Assembly (NCBI RefSeq): GCF_003259255.1 | Contig: NZ_QGOL01000002.1 | Span: 620,001 to 684,000 of the forward strand | From: Algoriphagus litoralis | Lineage (GTDB): Bacteria; Bacteroidota; Bacteroidia; Cytophagales; Cyclobacteriaceae | Direction: 5' to 3' | DNA: 64,000 nucleotides | In this document: positions 1 to 8,514 of the stretch, in pieces | Layout: each line of letters opens with the position of its first letter | How positions within the stretch are numbered: the first letter of the stretch is position 1 | Position numbers and translations under genes: made by a program | The notes under the pieces: generated by a model | Database searches by the model: none | What the model was told of the DNA's origin: nothing | Seen by the model: only the letters and a program-made list of their open reading frames with translations

Positions 1-436
1 GATCTTGACGGACGACCACCTGACCTGCAGCGAAACCTGCCGCAAAAAAGAGTGCCACCCGGCTGTTTTCTTCCAGGATTTTTTCAAAAACTGCCACAGG
101 GACTGAATAGATCAAACTGTTCTCGATGACCTTGGAACTCAGTAAGTAAGGCCGCTTTCCCAGCAAAGCCAACACACCAAAAACGTCACCCTCATCGCAA
201 ATTTCACGGATTTGGTCACCATCTGATGCATTTTCTACGAGCTGAATCTGTCCTTCTTTCAGGATAAAAAAATGAGGCCTTGCAGCCTCACCCTGTCGGA
301 AAAATATTTCCCCTTTTTCTAAATACTGAATCTCCACACTTTGAGCCACACGCGTCAAATCCTCCTTTCCCAAAAATGAAAAAGGAGGGAATCTGCGAAG
401 GAACTCCGCAACCCGATTGACGATGACGTTGGCCAT
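1..436 (-). CDS. cNMP-binding/CBS-domain signalling protein (DUF294-type), C-terminus outside the window
   Basis: The ATG is at 434-436 on the minus strand, and 145 codons are visible before the window edge. The visible part is a cyclic-nucleotide-binding (cNMP/CAP-ED) fold: hydrophobic-glycine strands, a GEIFFRQGE segment near residue 42, and a CDEGDVFGVLALLGKRP segment near residue 85 that resembles the phosphate-binding cassette. In this family the cNMP domain is followed by CBS domains and a DUF294 nucleotidyltransferase-like region; that part lies beyond position 1, so the full architecture is inferred. It is the last gene of the acetate cluster, after acs, where such proteins commonly sit and are thought to control acetate uptake or acetyl-CoA synthetase. 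A Crp-type regulator is less likely because of the context. Confidence 0.75.
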   Translation of the reverse strand, partial: MANVIVNRVAEFLRRFPPFSFLGKEDLTRVAQSVEIQYLEKGEIFFRQGEAARPHFFILKEGQIQLVENASDGDQIREICDEGDVFGVLALLGKRPYLLSSKVIENSLIYSVPVAVFEKILEENSRVALFFAAGFAAGQVVVRQD

Positions 437-444
437 TTTTAAAG

Positions 445-479
445 TATCTAGTATCTAGATTTTAGTATCAAGATCAGAG
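445..479. repeat. Degenerate heptamer array, unit TATCTAG
   Basis: Five consecutive 7-bp units can be read: TATCTAG, TATCTAG, ATTTTAG, TATCAAG, ATCAGAG. AG is kept at positions 6-7 of every unit, and the pattern fades into A-rich sequence after 480. The array lies between the end of acs and the start codon of the downstream cNMP-domain gene, 9 bp from that ATG, so it would be in that gene's leader. Confidence 0.6.
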
Positions 480-544
480 TAAAGAAAAAAGAATCTAGAA
501 ATTCAGAAAGCAGAAAAAATGGTAAAGCTTAACCAAAAAGGAAT

Positions 545-592
545 AGCTTCCAAACTTCCTAGCCTCCTAACTCCCTTACTTCCTGCCCTCAA
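545..592. repeat. Degenerate octamer array, unit AACTTCCT
   Basis: Six 8-bp units in exact register: AGCTTCCA, AACTTCCT, AGCCTCCT, AACTCCCT, TACTTCCT, GCCCTCAA. All are pyrimidine-rich on the plus strand. The array covers the acs stop codon (576-578) and its last codons, so the coding sequence ends inside the repeat. Confidence 0.65.
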
Positions 593-2468
593 TAATTTTT
601 TCCACCACATCCGGATCCAATAGCGTACTCGTATCACCCATATTGTCCAGACTTCCTTCGGCTACTTTTCGAAGAATCCGTCGCATGATTTTTCCGGATC
701 TGGTCTTTGGAAGTCCTGGTACGATTTGAATCTTATCCGGCTTAGCGATCGGCCCGATGATTTTTGAGACCGTGTCTTTGATTTCATTGATGAGGTTTTC
801 CTCAGTTCGGTTGGCCATATCGCAGATCACATAGGCATAGATGCCTTGACCTTTGACCTCGTGAGGATAGCCCACCACGGCAGATTCGATGACTTTTGGA
901 TGTTCGTTGATCGCATTTTCTACTTCCGCAGTTCCCATTCGGTGCCCGGAGACGTTGATCACATCATCCACACGTCCAAGGATTCGGTAGTAGCCGTCGT
1001 GATCCCGCTTGACCCCGTCACCTGTGAAGTACATTCCTTTGTAAGTAGAAAAGTAAGTCTGCTTGCATCGCTCGTGATCACCATAGGTCGTGCGGATCAT
1101 GGAAGGCCAAGGGAATTTAATGCAAAGATTACCTTCCACAGAGTTTCCTTTCAGTTCTTTACCTTCCGGATCGACAATACAGAGCTGAATCCCTGGCAAT
1201 GGTAAGGTAGCAAATGCAGGTTTGGTCGGGGTCAGTCCTGCCAAAGGCGATATCAGAATTCCCCCGGTTTCTGTCTGCCACCAGGTATCTACGATGGGAC
1301 ATTTTCCCTTGCCGATATGCGTATGATACCAGTGCCAAGCTTCCTCATTGATGGGTTCGCCGACTGATCCTAGCACTTTGAGTGAGCTCAAATCATGTCC
1401 CTGAATCGGCTCGGTACCGTAAGCCTGAAGTGCGCGGATTGCGGTCGGTGCAGTGTAGAATATGTTGACTTTATGCTTTTCCACGACTTCCCAAAAGCGG
1501 CTTGGCGAAGGATAAGTAGGCACACCTTCAAACATCAGAGTCGTCGCTCCAGCCAATAAGGGCCCATAGACAATGTATGAGTGGCCTGTGATCCAACCGA
1601 TATCCGCGGTACACCAATACACATCGCCCGCGTCATATTGGAATACATTATCAAAAGAATATTTGGTATACACCATGTACCCACCAGTGGTATGGACTAC
1701 TCCTTTTGGTTTACCGGTGGAGCCGGAAGTGTAGAGGATAAACAGCATGTCTTCGCTGTCCATTTCTTCTGCGATATTCTTTTCGGACTGACCACTCATG
1801 ACCTCGTGCCACCAAAAGTCCCTGCCTTCTTTCATGGTGACTTCCTGACCGGTTCTTTGGTAGACGATCACGGTTTCTACTGATGATTTTTCAAGGGCCT
1901 CATCGACTACGGATTTTACACCGATTTTTTTGCTTCCTCTATAATTTCCATCGGAAGTTAAGATAGCTTTTGCGCCGCAGTCTATCACCCGATCTGCTAG
2001 TGCAGAGCTGGAAAATCCAGCAAATACCACAGAATGGATCGCCCCGATTCTGGCACAGGCAAGCATAGCCACGGCAGCTTCTGGCACCATCGGCATGTAG
2101 ATGATGACTCGGTCACCTTTTTGGATTCCTTTGGATTTCAGGACATTTGCAAACTTGCAAACTTCCTGAAAAAGCTCCTGATAGGTGATTGTCCGGGTGG
2201 ACTCACTAGGTTCACTCGGTTCCCAAATGATGGCCGGACGATCTCCGATGGTGTAGAGATGCCGCTCAAAAATATTCTCAGTAATGTTCAGCTTGCCATT
2301 GACAAACCACTTCACATCCGGTCCGTCAAAATTCCAATCCAGGACTTTATCCCAGCGCTTTTTCCAGTGAAATGAGTCAGCTATTCTTGCCCAAAATTCC
2401 TCGGGCTGTGCTACACTTTTCTGGTATTCATAGAGGTATCCGCTAAGGGTATGTAATCGATCACTCAT
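576..2468 (-). CDS. acs: Acetate--CoA ligase (acetyl-CoA synthetase)
   Basis: This 630-residue enzyme activates acetate to acetyl-AMP and then acetyl-CoA in the cytoplasm. It has the AMP-binding P-loop YTSGSTGKPKG at 246-256, WWQTETGG at 396-403, the hinge region GRVDDVINVSGHRMG from 498, and the C-terminal TRSGKIMRR motif. Lys593 in that motif is the residue acetylated in characterised Acs proteins. The length is normal for prokaryotic Acs. The gene follows the sodium:solute symporter with a 31-bp gap in the same direction, and a cNMP/CBS regulator follows it, which supports a dedicated acetate scavenging cluster. The last codons lie inside an octamer repeat array. Confidence 0.97.
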   Translation of the reverse strand: MSDRLHTLSGYLYEYQKSVAQPEEFWARIADSFHWKKRWDKVLDWNFDGPDVKWFVNGKLNITENIFERHLYTIGDRPAIIWEPSEPSESTRTITYQELFQEVCKFANVLKSKGIQKGDRVIIYMPMVPEAAVAMLACARIGAIHSVVFAGFSSSALADRVIDCGAKAILTSDGNYRGSKKIGVKSVVDEALEKSSVETVIVYQRTGQEVTMKEGRDFWWHEVMSGQSEKNIAEEMDSEDMLFILYTSGSTGKPKGVVHTTGGYMVYTKYSFDNVFQYDAGDVYWCTADIGWITGHSYIVYGPLLAGATTLMFEGVPTYPSPSRFWEVVEKHKVNIFYTAPTAIRALQAYGTEPIQGHDLSSLKVLGSVGEPINEEAWHWYHTHIGKGKCPIVDTWWQTETGGILISPLAGLTPTKPAFATLPLPGIQLCIVDPEGKELKGNSVEGNLCIKFPWPSMIRTTYGDHERCKQTYFSTYKGMYFTGDGVKRDHDGYYRILGRVDDVINVSGHRMGTAEVENAINEHPKVIESAVVGYPHEVKGQGIYAYVICDMANRTEENLINEIKDTVSKIIGPIAKPDKIQIVPGLPKTRSGKIMRRILRKVAEGSLDNMGDTSTLLDPDVVEKIIEGRK

Positions 2469-2499
2469 GATAAAATAAGGTTTTTGGGTACTTAAAATT

Positions 2500-4185
2500 C
2501 TAATGGTGTTGTGCCGAACCTGCTCCTTTTGGTATCCGGATTTCCTGGATTAGATCTTGGACATGCTGTGGCGGTGCTGGGGTGAATTTGGATACTGCAA
2601 AGCACATCACAAAATTGATCAACATGCCCACTGAGCCGATTCCCTCCGGTGAAATTCCAAGCCACCAATGGTCTAAGGTATTCAATTCAGGACTGATAAA
2701 CTTGAAATAAGTGATATAGCCTAGCGTGAAAATCAAGCCTGAAACCATGCCGGCTATCGCACCTTCTTTGTTTACTCGGGTGGAAAAAATCCCAAGGATA
2801 ATTACAGGGAAGAAAGAGGCAGCCGCCAATCCAAAGGCAAAAGCCACTACTTCTGCCACAAATCCAGGAGGATTGACGCCAAAATATCCGGCGAAAATTA
2901 CCGCTCCTGCAGCTGCCAGTCTTGCGATCTGTAATTCTTTTTTCTCAGAAATCTCCGGTTTGAAAGTTTTGACCAAATCCCTTGAAACAGAAGTGGAAAT
3001 CACCAAAAGCAGTCCAGCTGCAGTTGAAAGTGCCGCCGCCATCGCACCTGCAGCGACCAATCCCACCACCCAATCAGGGAGGTCGGCGATCTCAGGACTG
3101 GCTAGGACCATGATGTCTTTGTCAATCTGGAGTTCATTGACTTCAGGATCGGCGAGGTATTGAACCCTTCCATCCCCGTTTTTATCTTCGACTTGGATGA
3201 GATTGGTCTTCTGCCAGTTTTGTACCCAAAGGGGCAATTCTGATATGTTTTTTTCCGAAGTGGAATTGATCGCATTGTAGATGCCGAAAGCTGCCACAGC
3301 TGGTGCGGTGGTGTACAATATCGCAATGAATGCCAAAGCATATCCTGCCGAAAGTCGGGCGTCTTTGACTCTGGGCACCGTAAAAAAACGTACAATTACA
3401 TGGGGTAAACCGGCTGTTCCCACCATGAGCGCCAGCGTGATCATAAACATATCTGTGATTCCCTTGCGTCCGGAAGTATACGCTGCAAATCCCAAATCTG
3501 AAAGGACCCCGTCGAGCTTTGCGAGCAGTGGAGTTCCATCCGCTACGCTTCCACCGAGTCCGAGTTGCGGTATGGGATTGCCTGTCAATTGCATTGAAAT
3601 GAAAATCGCAGGTACCATATACGCAAAAATCAAGACGCAAAACTGAGCGACTTGCGTATATGTGATTCCTTTCATTCCCCCTAAAACGGCATAGAAAAAA
3701 ACGATGCACATCCCGATCACGACACCCCATTCGATTGGAATCTCGAGATAGCGGGAAAACACAATTCCTACTCCACGCATCTGCCCAGCGACATAAGTGA
3801 AAGAAATAAACAGGGCACAAATCACGGCAACAACTCGTGCTTTGTTGGAATAGTAGCGGTCACCGACAAAGTCCGGCACAGTGAATTTCCCGAATTTCCG
3901 AAGGTAAGGAGCAAGCAAAAGCGCCAGCAGGACATAGCCTCCGGTCCAGCCCATCAAATACACTGAACCATCATATCCTGAAAAAGAAATCAAGCCAGCC
4001 ATTGAAATAAAGGAAGCTGCGGACATCCAATCCGCTGCTGTGGCCATTCCATTGGCAAGCGGGGAAACGCCACCTCCGGCTACATAGAATTCATTGGTAG
4101 ATCCGGCTCTGGTCCAAATGGCAATACCGATGTACAAAGCAAAAGAAAGTCCGACGAGTAGATACGTCCAGCTGAGAATGTCCAT
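2500..4185 (-). CDS. Sodium:solute symporter, large subunit (VC_2705/ActP-like), probable acetate transporter
   Basis: A 561-residue integral membrane protein of the SSS family with about 13 predicted hydrophobic segments. The N-terminal TRAGSTNEFYVAGGGVSPL segment is typical of the family. It belongs with the VC_2705 large-subunit type because it is encoded 8 bp after a DUF4212 small subunit and directly before acs. A hydrophilic insertion contains DKNGDGRVQYLA (334-345), which reads like an EF-hand calcium loop. The substrate is inferred from context as acetate or another short monocarboxylate; the sequence alone does not prove it. Confidence 0.9.
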   Translation of the reverse strand: MDILSWTYLLVGLSFALYIGIAIWTRAGSTNEFYVAGGGVSPLANGMATAADWMSAASFISMAGLISFSGYDGSVYLMGWTGGYVLLALLLAPYLRKFGKFTVPDFVGDRYYSNKARVVAVICALFISFTYVAGQMRGVGIVFSRYLEIPIEWGVVIGMCIVFFYAVLGGMKGITYTQVAQFCVLIFAYMVPAIFISMQLTGNPIPQLGLGGSVADGTPLLAKLDGVLSDLGFAAYTSGRKGITDMFMITLALMVGTAGLPHVIVRFFTVPRVKDARLSAGYALAFIAILYTTAPAVAAFGIYNAINSTSEKNISELPLWVQNWQKTNLIQVEDKNGDGRVQYLADPEVNELQIDKDIMVLASPEIADLPDWVVGLVAAGAMAAALSTAAGLLLVISTSVSRDLVKTFKPEISEKKELQIARLAAAGAVIFAGYFGVNPPGFVAEVVAFAFGLAAASFFPVIILGIFSTRVNKEGAIAGMVSGLIFTLGYITYFKFISPELNTLDHWWLGISPEGIGSVGMLINFVMCFAVSKFTPAPPQHVQDLIQEIRIPKGAGSAQHH

Positions 4186-4193
4186 ATCGATAC

Positions 4194-4457
4194 TTAATCT
4201 TCGTTGACGTCAAATTCCCTATCCAGTTTATTCATCCGGCCGACATAGACAAAAATCAAAATGATGAAAACATAGATTGACCCTTGCTGCGCAAACCAAA
4301 AACCAAGAGGGTAACCGCCAATTTTGAACTGATTGAGCGGCTCGGCTAAAAGAATCCCAAAGCCAAACGAAACCAAAAACCAGATCGAAAGTAAAATAAC
4401 CAGAGTTCTTAGGTTTTTCTTCCAATAGACCGACATGCGATTGGGTATTTCAGGCAT
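4194..4457 (-). CDS. DUF4212 small subunit of a sodium:solute symporter
   Basis: About 87 residues when started at the ATG at 4455-4457 (MPEIPNRMSVYWKKN). The open frame extends further upstream, but the extra 29 residues do not resemble the family, whose members begin just before a YW-K-NL motif. Two hydrophobic segments are visible (LVILLSIWFLVSFGFGILL and a second one around IYVFIILIFVYVG). DUF4212 proteins are the small partner of VC_2705-type symporters, and here the stop is 8 bp before the large-subunit start, so the two are very probably co-translated. Confidence 0.88.
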   Translation of the reverse strand: MPEIPNRMSVYWKKNLRTLVILLSIWFLVSFGFGILLAEPLNQFKIGGYPLGFWFAQQGSIYVFIILIFVYVGRMNKLDREFDVNED

Positions 4458-4677
4458 AATTCTTTTGGGTTTTTGTAAAAAAAGCACAGGAATTATTTCC
4501 GTGCATGCTTCACTAAAGGAAGAATGATCCGGAAACAAATTCAAATCTGAAATACTTCAATCTGGGGACAGAATCCAAACCCTTTTCCATGAAATGCCAA
4601 AGATTTTTGGATTCACTGCTCAGAATCCAAGGGTTTCATTCGTTGAAAAGTTACCAAGGCCGCACTTTGAATATCGC

Positions 4678-5430
4678 TCAGATCAAATATTCGGAAGCGA
4701 TGGCAAGACCTGCGGCCAGAAAGGTCACCAGCAATTTGTTCAACTGGAACTTGTGATGTGGGCTACTTTCAAAAAATATGGTGGTTGAGATATGTAAAAA
4801 CCCACCGGTCACCAGTCCATAAAGCAGGCCGATTCCTTCTTTTGAAAGAATTCCCTGACTAATAAAGAAGGCACTGGAAAACATCCCCAGAGGAGACGCC
4901 AAAGCAAAAAGCGTCAATAAAATAATGGTCCACCGCTTACTCAAGGAAGCCGAAAGTACAGCTGCCAAAGCAAAGGCTGCGGGTCCTTTGTGCATGATTA
5001 TGCCTAGTAAGACGGTTTTGTCACTGTGGGAATGCCCTGCTACCAGTGATTCCTCAGCCATGGCAGTACCATGGGAAAGTAGGGTTCCCTCGAGAAAAGC
5101 GTGAATAAAAAGTCCAATCATCAGGGTTATTACCCCTTTTGAGGTTTCGCTGTGGTGCTTGTGGATGTGTCCATGCTCAATCCCACTGGACCAAAACTCC
5201 AAAATCTGCTGAAAAAGGAATCCGATCAGAATGTAAAGCCCCATTCGGGTACTGCTATATCCGCTGTCGAAAAGCTCCGGAATAATGTGAAGAATCGTGA
5301 TCGAAAACAGATAGGAACCGGCAAAAACCAGTAAAAGCTTAAAATATTTCTCCCGAAATGATGGAAAAATGAACACCAACAGGCCTGCAATCATTGCAGT
5401 AGAGAAAAGAAAAAGAAAATTTATTCCCAT
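4678..5430 (-). CDS. ZIP-family divalent metal transporter
   Basis: A 250-residue polytopic membrane protein. The metal-binding helices are recognisable: HAFLEG (His110, Glu114) and HKGPAAFAL (His147), the usual ZIP helix IV/V signatures. A His-rich cytoplasmic loop, HGHIHKHH, is at 86-93. The protein would import zinc or a related metal ion. It is transcribed alone from a good TAnnTTTG promoter about 57 bp upstream. The exact metal cannot be read from the sequence. Confidence 0.9.
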   Translation of the reverse strand: MGINFLFLFSTAMIAGLLVFIFPSFREKYFKLLLVFAGSYLFSITILHIIPELFDSGYSSTRMGLYILIGFLFQQILEFWSSGIEHGHIHKHHSETSKGVITLMIGLFIHAFLEGTLLSHGTAMAEESLVAGHSHSDKTVLLGIIMHKGPAAFALAAVLSASLSKRWTIILLTLFALASPLGMFSSAFFISQGILSKEGIGLLYGLVTGGFLHISTTIFFESSPHHKFQLNKLLVTFLAAGLAIASEYLI

Positions 5431-5486
5431 GAGTTTGATTCAGCTCTTCCCTCATTGGGAAAATGCTTTGCAGGAGATAACCGCGG

Positions 5487-5494
5487 CAAAGATA
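5487..5494 (-). promoter_or_regulatory. Promoter -7 element for the ZIP transporter
   Basis: The minus strand reads TATCTTTG, a perfect match to the Bacteroidota TAnnTTTG consensus, 56 bp upstream of the ATG at 5430. No clear -33 TTG is present at the usual spacing. Confidence 0.55.
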
Positions 5495-5525
5495 AGAAAA
5501 TTCAATAGTGTTGCATTTGCATGAA

Positions 5526-6590
5526 TTATTTTATCGGAAAAGATAAAAAAGGTTTTAGCTCAGGACTGGCATAATACTTCATTTTTCCACCCCGTTCGTT
5601 GTAGACCAGCAGCATCTGCAGATCATTCCGGGCCGAATCCAGTTGAATGGCGCTTTTCCATCCCAATACCAACAAAGCATCTGCTAGTGCGTCTGCGGTT
5701 TTAGCTTCTGGCGCTAGGACTGTCACACTCAAAAGCCCATTTCCCACAGGATTTCCTGTCCTTGGATCCAGTTTAAAGGCTAATTTGAGCGAATCTCGGG
5801 TATAATATTCCTCAAAATTGCCAGCTGTGGAGATCGCTTGGTCACCAAGAGCTACAAAGCCATTAGCTTTTGATCCGGTGCTGTCTTTGAGATAGAATAG
5901 ACCGATTTTCCAAAGTTCCCCTTGTTCATTTACACCATTGGTCAGATTTTCTCCTCCTATCCGGATCAGGAAATTTTTAACTCCTTTTGCTTCCAAAAAT
6001 TCAGCAATTTGATCTAAGGCCATGCCTTTCGCAGAAGCAGAAAAGTCAAGCACGATTCCAGGGTTGGTTTTTCGAATCAGGGTATCTGAGACGATGATTT
6101 TTTTGAGACCTACCAAATTTTGGAAAATCCTCACATCTGTGCTGTCTTTGAGTCTAGCACCGGAAGCGGAAAAGGTCCATATTCTTTCCAGAGGACCCTG
6201 AGTAGGATCCAATGCCCCGGAGGTTAGGTCATAGACGCGATTGGATTCTCGGAGAGCATCAACCAAAGTCTTAGACGGATTTACTAAAGTGTCCACGACA
6301 TTTAGCCGATTAACAGCAGAGGTAGGCTCGTACACCGACACACTCAGGTTAAACTCGTTCAGCAAGGAGTCAATTGAACTTTGGAAGTTTCTTCCCTGCT
6401 CATCGAGATAGATTAGCTGATAATCCGTGCCCATGGTTTTTCCTGATAGGGAAACCGTGCCCGAGGAGATTTTGAGGTCACCAGAATTTTTCACACGCCC
6501 GTCTCTGGCCCGCCAGGCATAGACAGCAGCAACCATTGCAAGCAAGACTAGAGAGTAAATGATGTTTTTTCTGGCGTTGGAATTATTCAT
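5526..6590 (-). CDS. apbE: FAD:protein FMN transferase (ApbE family)
   Basis: A 354-residue protein with an N-terminal membrane anchor (residues about 9-26), so the catalytic domain faces the periplasm. ApbE transfers FMN from FAD to Ser/Thr in respiratory proteins such as NQR or RNF subunits. Visible family features are the SGKTMGTDYQL segment (about 49-59), ALDPTQGPL (127-134), DFSASAKGMALD (182-193), IGGENLTNG (211-219) and a late STAGNFEEYY. No target flavoprotein is encoded next to it. The gene is monocistronic or reads into the ZIP transporter 95 bp downstream. Confidence 0.92.
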   Translation of the reverse strand: MNNSNARKNIIYSLVLLAMVAAVYAWRARDGRVKNSGDLKISSGTVSLSGKTMGTDYQLIYLDEQGRNFQSSIDSLLNEFNLSVSVYEPTSAVNRLNVVDTLVNPSKTLVDALRESNRVYDLTSGALDPTQGPLERIWTFSASGARLKDSTDVRIFQNLVGLKKIIVSDTLIRKTNPGIVLDFSASAKGMALDQIAEFLEAKGVKNFLIRIGGENLTNGVNEQGELWKIGLFYLKDSTGSKANGFVALGDQAISTAGNFEEYYTRDSLKLAFKLDPRTGNPVGNGLLSVTVLAPEAKTADALADALLVLGWKSAIQLDSARNDLQMLLVYNERGGKMKYYASPELKPFLSFPIK

Positions 6591-6672
6591 TGCGCTTAAT
6601 TTTCAAGGCGAATTTAGGTCATTTTTTGTCAGGCAATACAAAATGAAGAAGTTCCACACTTAGTGATTTGTT

Positions 6673-6680
6673 TATATTTG
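6673..6680 (+). promoter_or_regulatory. Promoter -7 element for ruvB
   Basis: TATATTTG, a perfect TAnnTTTG match, 17 bp before the ATG at 6698. It would place the transcript start just upstream of that ATG and argues against the earlier TTG at 6668, which lies upstream of the promoter element. Confidence 0.6.
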
Positions 6681-6697
6681 TCTGTATTCCCAAAAAC

Positions 6698-7729
6698 ATG
6701 AGAGAAGATTACCTGAAAGGAGACGAGGAAAATTTAAGTCCCAAAGACCGTGAATTTGAGCGGGCATTACGTCCGCTGAGTTTCGATGACTTCACCGGTC
6801 AGGCCAAAATCATCGAAAATCTCAAGGTCTTTGTCCATGCTGCAAAAATGCGGAATGAGCCTTTGGATCATGTTTTATTGCATGGACCTCCAGGCTTGGG
6901 CAAAACCACTTTGAGCAATATCATCGCCAATGAACTCCGTGCAGGGATCAAAATTACCTCAGGTCCTGTGCTCGATAAACCCTCCGATCTGGCAGGTTTG
7001 CTGACCAATCTCGAGGAAGGAGATGTCCTGTTTATCGATGAAATCCACAGACTAAATCCTATTGTGGAGGAATACCTGTATTCTGCTATGGAAGATTTTC
7101 GGATTGATATCATGCTGGATTCCGGTCCGAATGCCCGTTCGGTACAGATTACCTTGAGCCCGTTCACCTTGATCGGAGCGACTACCCGATCAGGGTTGTT
7201 GACTTCTCCGCTTCGCGCCAGATTTGGGATCAATTCTAGATTGGAATACTACGATGCCAAGCTGCTGACCGATATTGTGATCCGATCTGCAGGCATTTTA
7301 CAAACGCCAATCGATGAAGTCGCTGCTTATGAACTGGCCAGAAGGAGTCGAGGTACGCCTCGTATTTCCAACATGCTCCTGCGCCGAACCCGGGATTTTG
7401 CAGAAGTCAAAGGAAATGGAACCATCACGCTGGAAATTGCCAAGATCGCGCTCAATGCACTCGATGTGGATGAAAACGGCTTGGACGAAATGGATAACAG
7501 AATCCTCCTGACGATTATCGAAAAGTTCAAAGGCGGTCCCGTTGGACTGAGCACCATTGCCACTGCCTGTGGAGAAGAAGCAGAAACGATCGAGGAAGTG
7601 TATGAACCGTTTTTGATTCAGGAGGGCTACATGAAGCGCACTTCAAGAGGTAGGATGGCGACAGAATTGGCGTATAAGCATTTGAAAATCAAGCCTACCG
7701 GAGGGAGTGGGAGTTTGTTTGATTTGTAA
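6698..7729 (+). CDS. ruvB: Holliday junction branch migration DNA helicase RuvB
   Basis: A 343-residue AAA+ motor that drives branch migration of Holliday junctions with RuvA. Walker A is [10 protein letters not shown], Walker B is FIDEIH, sensor 1 is GATTRSG, and the arginine-finger region is PLRARFG. The C-terminal winged helix ends the protein. I start it at the ATG at 6698 (MREDYLKG), because the open frame before it crosses the promoter -7 element. The gene ends convergently with the toxin-antitoxin pair downstream. Confidence 0.96.
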   Translation: MREDYLKGDEENLSPKDREFERALRPLSFDDFTGQAKIIENLKVFVHAAKMRNEPLDHVLLHGPPGLGKTTLSNIIANELRAGIKITSGPVLDKPSDLAGLLTNLEEGDVLFIDEIHRLNPIVEEYLYSAMEDFRIDIMLDSGPNARSVQITLSPFTLIGATTRSGLLTSPLRARFGINSRLEYYDAKLLTDIVIRSAGILQTPIDEVAAYELARRSRGTPRISNMLLRRTRDFAEVKGNGTITLEIAKIALNALDVDENGLDEMDNRILLTIIEKFKGGPVGLSTIATACGEEAETIEEVYEPFLIQEGYMKRTSRGRMATELAYKHLKIKPTGGSGSLFDL

Positions 7730-7791
7730 AAAAATTGAGCCAGAAGAAGTTATTACTATTTTCTCTAGATGAATTTTTCTTAGGATTTTGG

Positions 7792-8088
7792 CTAAAGCTT
7801 AAACTTCTTGGGATCAATTCCATTGGGTCTAAAACTTACAATTTCAATATAATCCCCCTTAATCCTGTAATAAATACTTGTTTGCTTGCTGAAAACACAT
7901 TTCCTCAATTCTGGCTTTTTGAGAGAAGAAGGAAACATTTCGGGATTTTCAGCTATCAATTCTAACGTATTTTCAATTCTTTGGTAGATCTCATTGCCTT
8001 TGTTAACACCATAATTCTTAATGATATACTCCAATAGATGGATTTGCTCACCTAGTGCACGAAGAGAATATTTTATTTTTAAAGGCAA
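7792..8088 (-). CDS. ParE/RelE-type toxin of a type II toxin-antitoxin pair
   Basis: 98 residues with the compact ParE/RelE pattern: an N-terminal strand and helix (KIKYSLRALGEQIHLLEYI), a central NPEMFPSS turn, and a C-terminal strand set ending YYRIKGDYIEIVSFRPNG. No ATG fits; translation appears to begin at TTG (8086-8088), 2 bp after the antitoxin stop codon, which suggests translational coupling. ParE relatives poison DNA gyrase and RelE relatives cleave mRNA; the ParE branch looks more likely, but the target is inferred. Confidence 0.8.
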   Translation of the reverse strand: MPLKIKYSLRALGEQIHLLEYIIKNYGVNKGNEIYQRIENTLELIAENPEMFPSSLKKPELRKCVFSKQTSIYYRIKGDYIEIVSFRPNGIDPKKFKL

Positions 8089-8090
8089 GG

Positions 8091-8324
8091 CTAAAAATTG
8101 AATTTGCTTTTCATTAGATCCTTCACTTCTAAATGCGAAATGCTCTTTCCTTGATCCAATTGTCTTATCCCTTCATTTATAGCTAACTGATCTTCTTCAG
8201 TTAATTCATCCCAGAAATCGTATGAGTCTTCAATTTTCAACAATTTCTTGATCTCATTCAGAATTTCATCATCCGAGGTTTGAAGAATTGCCGTTATCAG
8301 ATTTTTTTTAGTCTGGATATCCAT
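8091..8324 (-). CDS. Antitoxin partner of the ParE-type toxin
   Basis: About 77 residues when begun at the ATG at 8322-8324 (MDIQTKKNLITAI). The sequence is small, acidic and helix-rich (DSYDFWDELTEEDQLAINEGIRQ as a charged middle, then a C-terminal SISHLEVKDLMKSK), the pattern seen in the short antitoxins paired with ParE/RelE toxins in Bacteroidota. It precedes the toxin by 2 bp on the same strand. It probably neutralises the toxin through its C-terminal region and represses its own operon, as is usual for the family; I recognise no DNA-binding fold with confidence. Confidence 0.72.
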   Translation of the reverse strand: MDIQTKKNLITAILQTSDDEILNEIKKLLKIEDSYDFWDELTEEDQLAINEGIRQLDQGKSISHLEVKDLMKSKFNF

Positions 8325-8452
8325 GATTTCTATATTCAATATCAATTTAACGGATTTCTCCCTAACCTGATATCTCTTGCTCTTAAAACATCTTGTTAGA
8401 AAAAATTCACTTTTGGCAATCAGTTTTTTATAAAGTTTTTAAAATCTTTTTT

Positions 8453-8490
8453 AATCTATGCCCTTTTCTGTGCTAATCTGCGGGAAAAAC
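8453..8490. repeat. Dispersed-type intergenic element (AATCTATGCCC / GCTAATCTGCGGG)
   Basis: The spacer carries TTTAATCTATGCCC and then CTGTGCTAATCTGCGGGAAAAA, an AATCTRYG motif repeated with a gap. I recall similar wording in intergenic DNA of other Bacteroidota, but only one copy is present here, so its repeat nature cannot be shown from this window. Confidence 0.3.
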
Positions 8491-8514
8491 AAAAAAAGCG
8501 GCTGTTACACCGCT
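8491..8514 (-). terminator. Terminator of the kynurenine operon
   Basis: On the minus strand AGCGG-TGTAACAG-CCGCT is followed by a run of seven T. The hairpin contains the kmo stop codon (8505-8507), so the end of the coding sequence and the terminator are merged. Confidence 0.7.

Noticed and set aside
3102..3820. Two out-of-frame minus-strand reading frames inside the symporter gene
   Set aside because: They share the strand but not the frame of a clear SSS-family gene and have no independent start context or similarity.
4594..4788. Plus-strand frame between DUF4212 and ZIP genes
   Set aside because: It runs into the ZIP coding region on the opposite strand and encodes no recognisable protein.
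7735..7965. Plus-strand frame after ruvB
   Set aside because: It is mostly the antisense of the ParE-type toxin and lacks any family resemblance.
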